From DASTDH01 sp041167675 (GTDB lineage: Bacteria; Verrucomicrobiota; Verrucomicrobiia; Chthoniobacterales; JAFAMB01), in contig JBEEIB010000146.1 of the NCBI GenBank assembly GCA_041167675.1, positions 10,297 to 74,296 of the forward strand: a stretch of DNA of 64,000 nucleotides, read 5' to 3'. Below the pieces are notes generated by a model. The model saw only the letters and a list, made by a program, of their open reading frames with translations, did no database searches and was not told the origin of the DNA. Shown here in pieces: positions 62,880 through 64,000 of this stretch (position 1 is its first letter; every line of letters begins with the position of its first letter). A program made the position numbers and the translations under genes.

Positions 62880-64000
62880 GTGAAAATTGCCCTTATATCT
62901 CCGCCAGTACCAGGACACCTCAATCCGATGACTACGCTGGCCCGTGAGCTTCAGTCGCGTAACCATGACGTAGTATTCATTAGTTTGCTCGATGGTGAGC
63001 GTTCGGTTCGCGCTGCTGGCTTACCGTTTCTTGCCTGTGCCGCAAAAGAGTTCCCAGTCGGCTCGCTCAACGAACGTCTGCGTCGAGTGAGCAAGCTCCA
63101 GGGAGAGGAAGCGCTGCGGGTTACAATACAGAATATCGCGGACAGAGTAGAAGCGATGTTGAATTTATTACCGGCGATGCTAACTGCAGCCGCGGTCGAT
63201 GCAGTTGTAGTCGACACCGCTCTGCCCTATACCGAGTTAGTGCCGATGAGCCTTGGTATGCCGTATGCCCACGTCGCTAACGCGCTGCACTTCGACTACT
63301 CCGGCCATACGCCACTCTGTTTCTATGACTGGCCGCATGAGACTACCCCTGCAGCTCTGGCCAGGAACCGAAAGGGCGTGGAGAGTTTTCTCGAGACGTT
63401 TGCGCACCCCACCATCGCAATCGGTAGAGCATATGCAGAGCGCATCGGCCTGGATGTCGACTGGGACAATCCCTCCGCCACGATCTCGAAGCTGGCCTGG
63501 ATCACACAGTGTCCTCGGGAATTTGACTTTCAAAGTTCGCATTGGCCACCGCAGTTCCACCATGCCGGGCCTTTCCACGATGGTGCCGGCCGCATGGAAG
63601 TCGATTTTCCATGGGAACGACTGACCGGAGAGCCTCTCATCTATGCGTCGATGGGAACACTTATGAACGGCCTGGCCGACGTCTTTCGCATGATTACTGC
63701 AGCGACCGAGAAGCGCAAAGGGCTTCAACTCGTGCTTTCCGTTGGTGATCAGCTCGATCCAGAACAGATCGGATCACTCCCGAGCAACACCATCCTCGTC
63801 AGGCGCGCACCGCAATTGGAACTGCTGAGGCGCGCCTCGGTCTGCATCACCCATGCCGGACTGAACACGGCGTTGGAAGCGCTTGCTCAAGGCGTTCCTC
63901 AAGTTGCCATCCCGGTTACCACTGATCAGCCTGGTGTTGCCGCCAGGATCGCTGAGAAGAGAACCGGACTGTTTGTACCGTTGAAAGAGCTGACCGCATC
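62880..64000 (+). CDS. MGT-family glycosyltransferase (UGT type), 3' end beyond window
   Basis: Open from a GTG at 62880 to the window end (373 codons). It encodes a GT1-type enzyme: IALISPPVPGHLNPMTTLAR at the N-terminus (acceptor domain), a middle part with LVPMSLGMPYAHVANALHFD, and the C-terminal nucleotide-sugar domain with LIYASMGTLMNGLADVF, ILVRRAPQLELLRRASVCIT and the plant-type donor motif HAGLNTALEALAQGVPQVAI followed by TTDQPGVAARI. The sequence resembles zeaxanthin or macrolide glucosyltransferases; the acceptor is unknown. It starts 120 bp after the DinB-like gene. Confidence 0.9.
   Translation, partial: MKIALISPPVPGHLNPMTTLARELQSRNHDVVFISLLDGERSVRAAGLPFLACAAKEFPVGSLNERLRRVSKLQGEEALRVTIQNIADRVEAMLNLLPAMLTAAAVDAVVVDTALPYTELVPMSLGMPYAHVANALHFDYSGHTPLCFYDWPHETTPAALARNRKGVESFLETFAHPTIAIGRAYAERIGLDVDWDNPSATISKLAWITQCPREFDFQSSHWPPQFHHAGPFHDGAGRMEVDFPWERLTGEPLIYASMGTLMNGLADVFRMITAATEKRKGLQLVLSVGDQLDPEQIGSLPSNTILVRRAPQLELLRRASVCITHAGLNTALEALAQGVPQVAIPVTTDQPGVAARIAEKRTGLFVPLKELTA

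Overview
The window looks like chromosomal DNA of a soil-type bacterium of the Verrucomicrobiota (possibly Chthoniobacterales). This is an inference from gene content (sugar ABC permeases, GH3/GH4/GH42 enzymes, PA14-containing glucosidase, YVTN-phosphoesterase, DUF899, phosphoketolase), a moderate GC content judged by eye, and unusually abundant palindromic or fold-back intergenic repeats. No phylogenetic marker was compared, so the assignment is tentative.

Layout. 1-1786: an OmpR-type two-component pair whose kinase is frameshifted and runs off the left edge. 1896-9522: a carbohydrate locus (polyol/uronate dehydrogenase, GH4 glycosidase, two ABC permeases, a frameshifted solute-binding protein, an AraC regulator, and a leftover piece of a polyol-type permease). 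9754-11187: a small Tyr-rich secreted protein and a PfkB-family protein with degraded catalytic motifs. 11808-14687: a secreted YVTN-propeller/phosphoesterase. 15021-15428: a CorA remnant. 15859-17906: the most interesting locus, a putative split borosin RiPP system: a DUF6058-like protein, a 115-residue precursor-like protein and a translationally coupled tetrapyrrole-methylase-fold enzyme with the features of backbone N-methyltransferases. 18041-20320: a TIR-TPR membrane protein. 20747-24303: a decaying galactoside locus (permease, LacI remnant, a 107-bp tandem repeat, a multiply frameshifted GH42 gene). 24780-26108: an orphan P450. 26542-26628: tRNA-Ser(GCU) followed by a LigD remnant. 27126-31232: MFS transporter and GH3 beta-glucosidase.

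31219-37955 is a dense plus-strand housekeeping block (moeA, nadA, a HI0933-like flavoprotein, bcp, a GTPase-like protein with a broken P-loop, and an RsmA-Nudix fusion). 38071-40497 is phosphoketolase, which with ackA (54708) and pta (56027) gives a complete route from xylulose-5-P/fructose-6-P to acetate or acetyl-CoA. In between lie acetyltransferases (one a pseudogene), an ArsR regulator, an RRM protein, small secreted or membrane proteins, a monooxygenase/Fe-alcohol dehydrogenase pair, a clan-A glycosidase, a KimA-like transporter, a YbaK deacylase and a cytidylate-kinase-like protein. Two membrane-anchored proteins (49725 and 58179) appear to be paralogs of an unrecognised family. 58996-64000 holds a YqaA-like membrane protein, DUF899, an ECF sigma factor with a SnoaL-like tail, a DinB-like protein and an MGT-type glycosyltransferase running off the right edge.

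Frameshifts and remnants are concentrated in the accessory sugar genes (roughly 1-27 kb), while housekeeping genes from 31 kb on read through cleanly. This favours real gene decay over poor sequence quality, although several indels could be single-base homopolymer errors. At least six intergenic regions contain fold-back repeats with arms of about 15-60 bp, a prominent structural feature of this genome.
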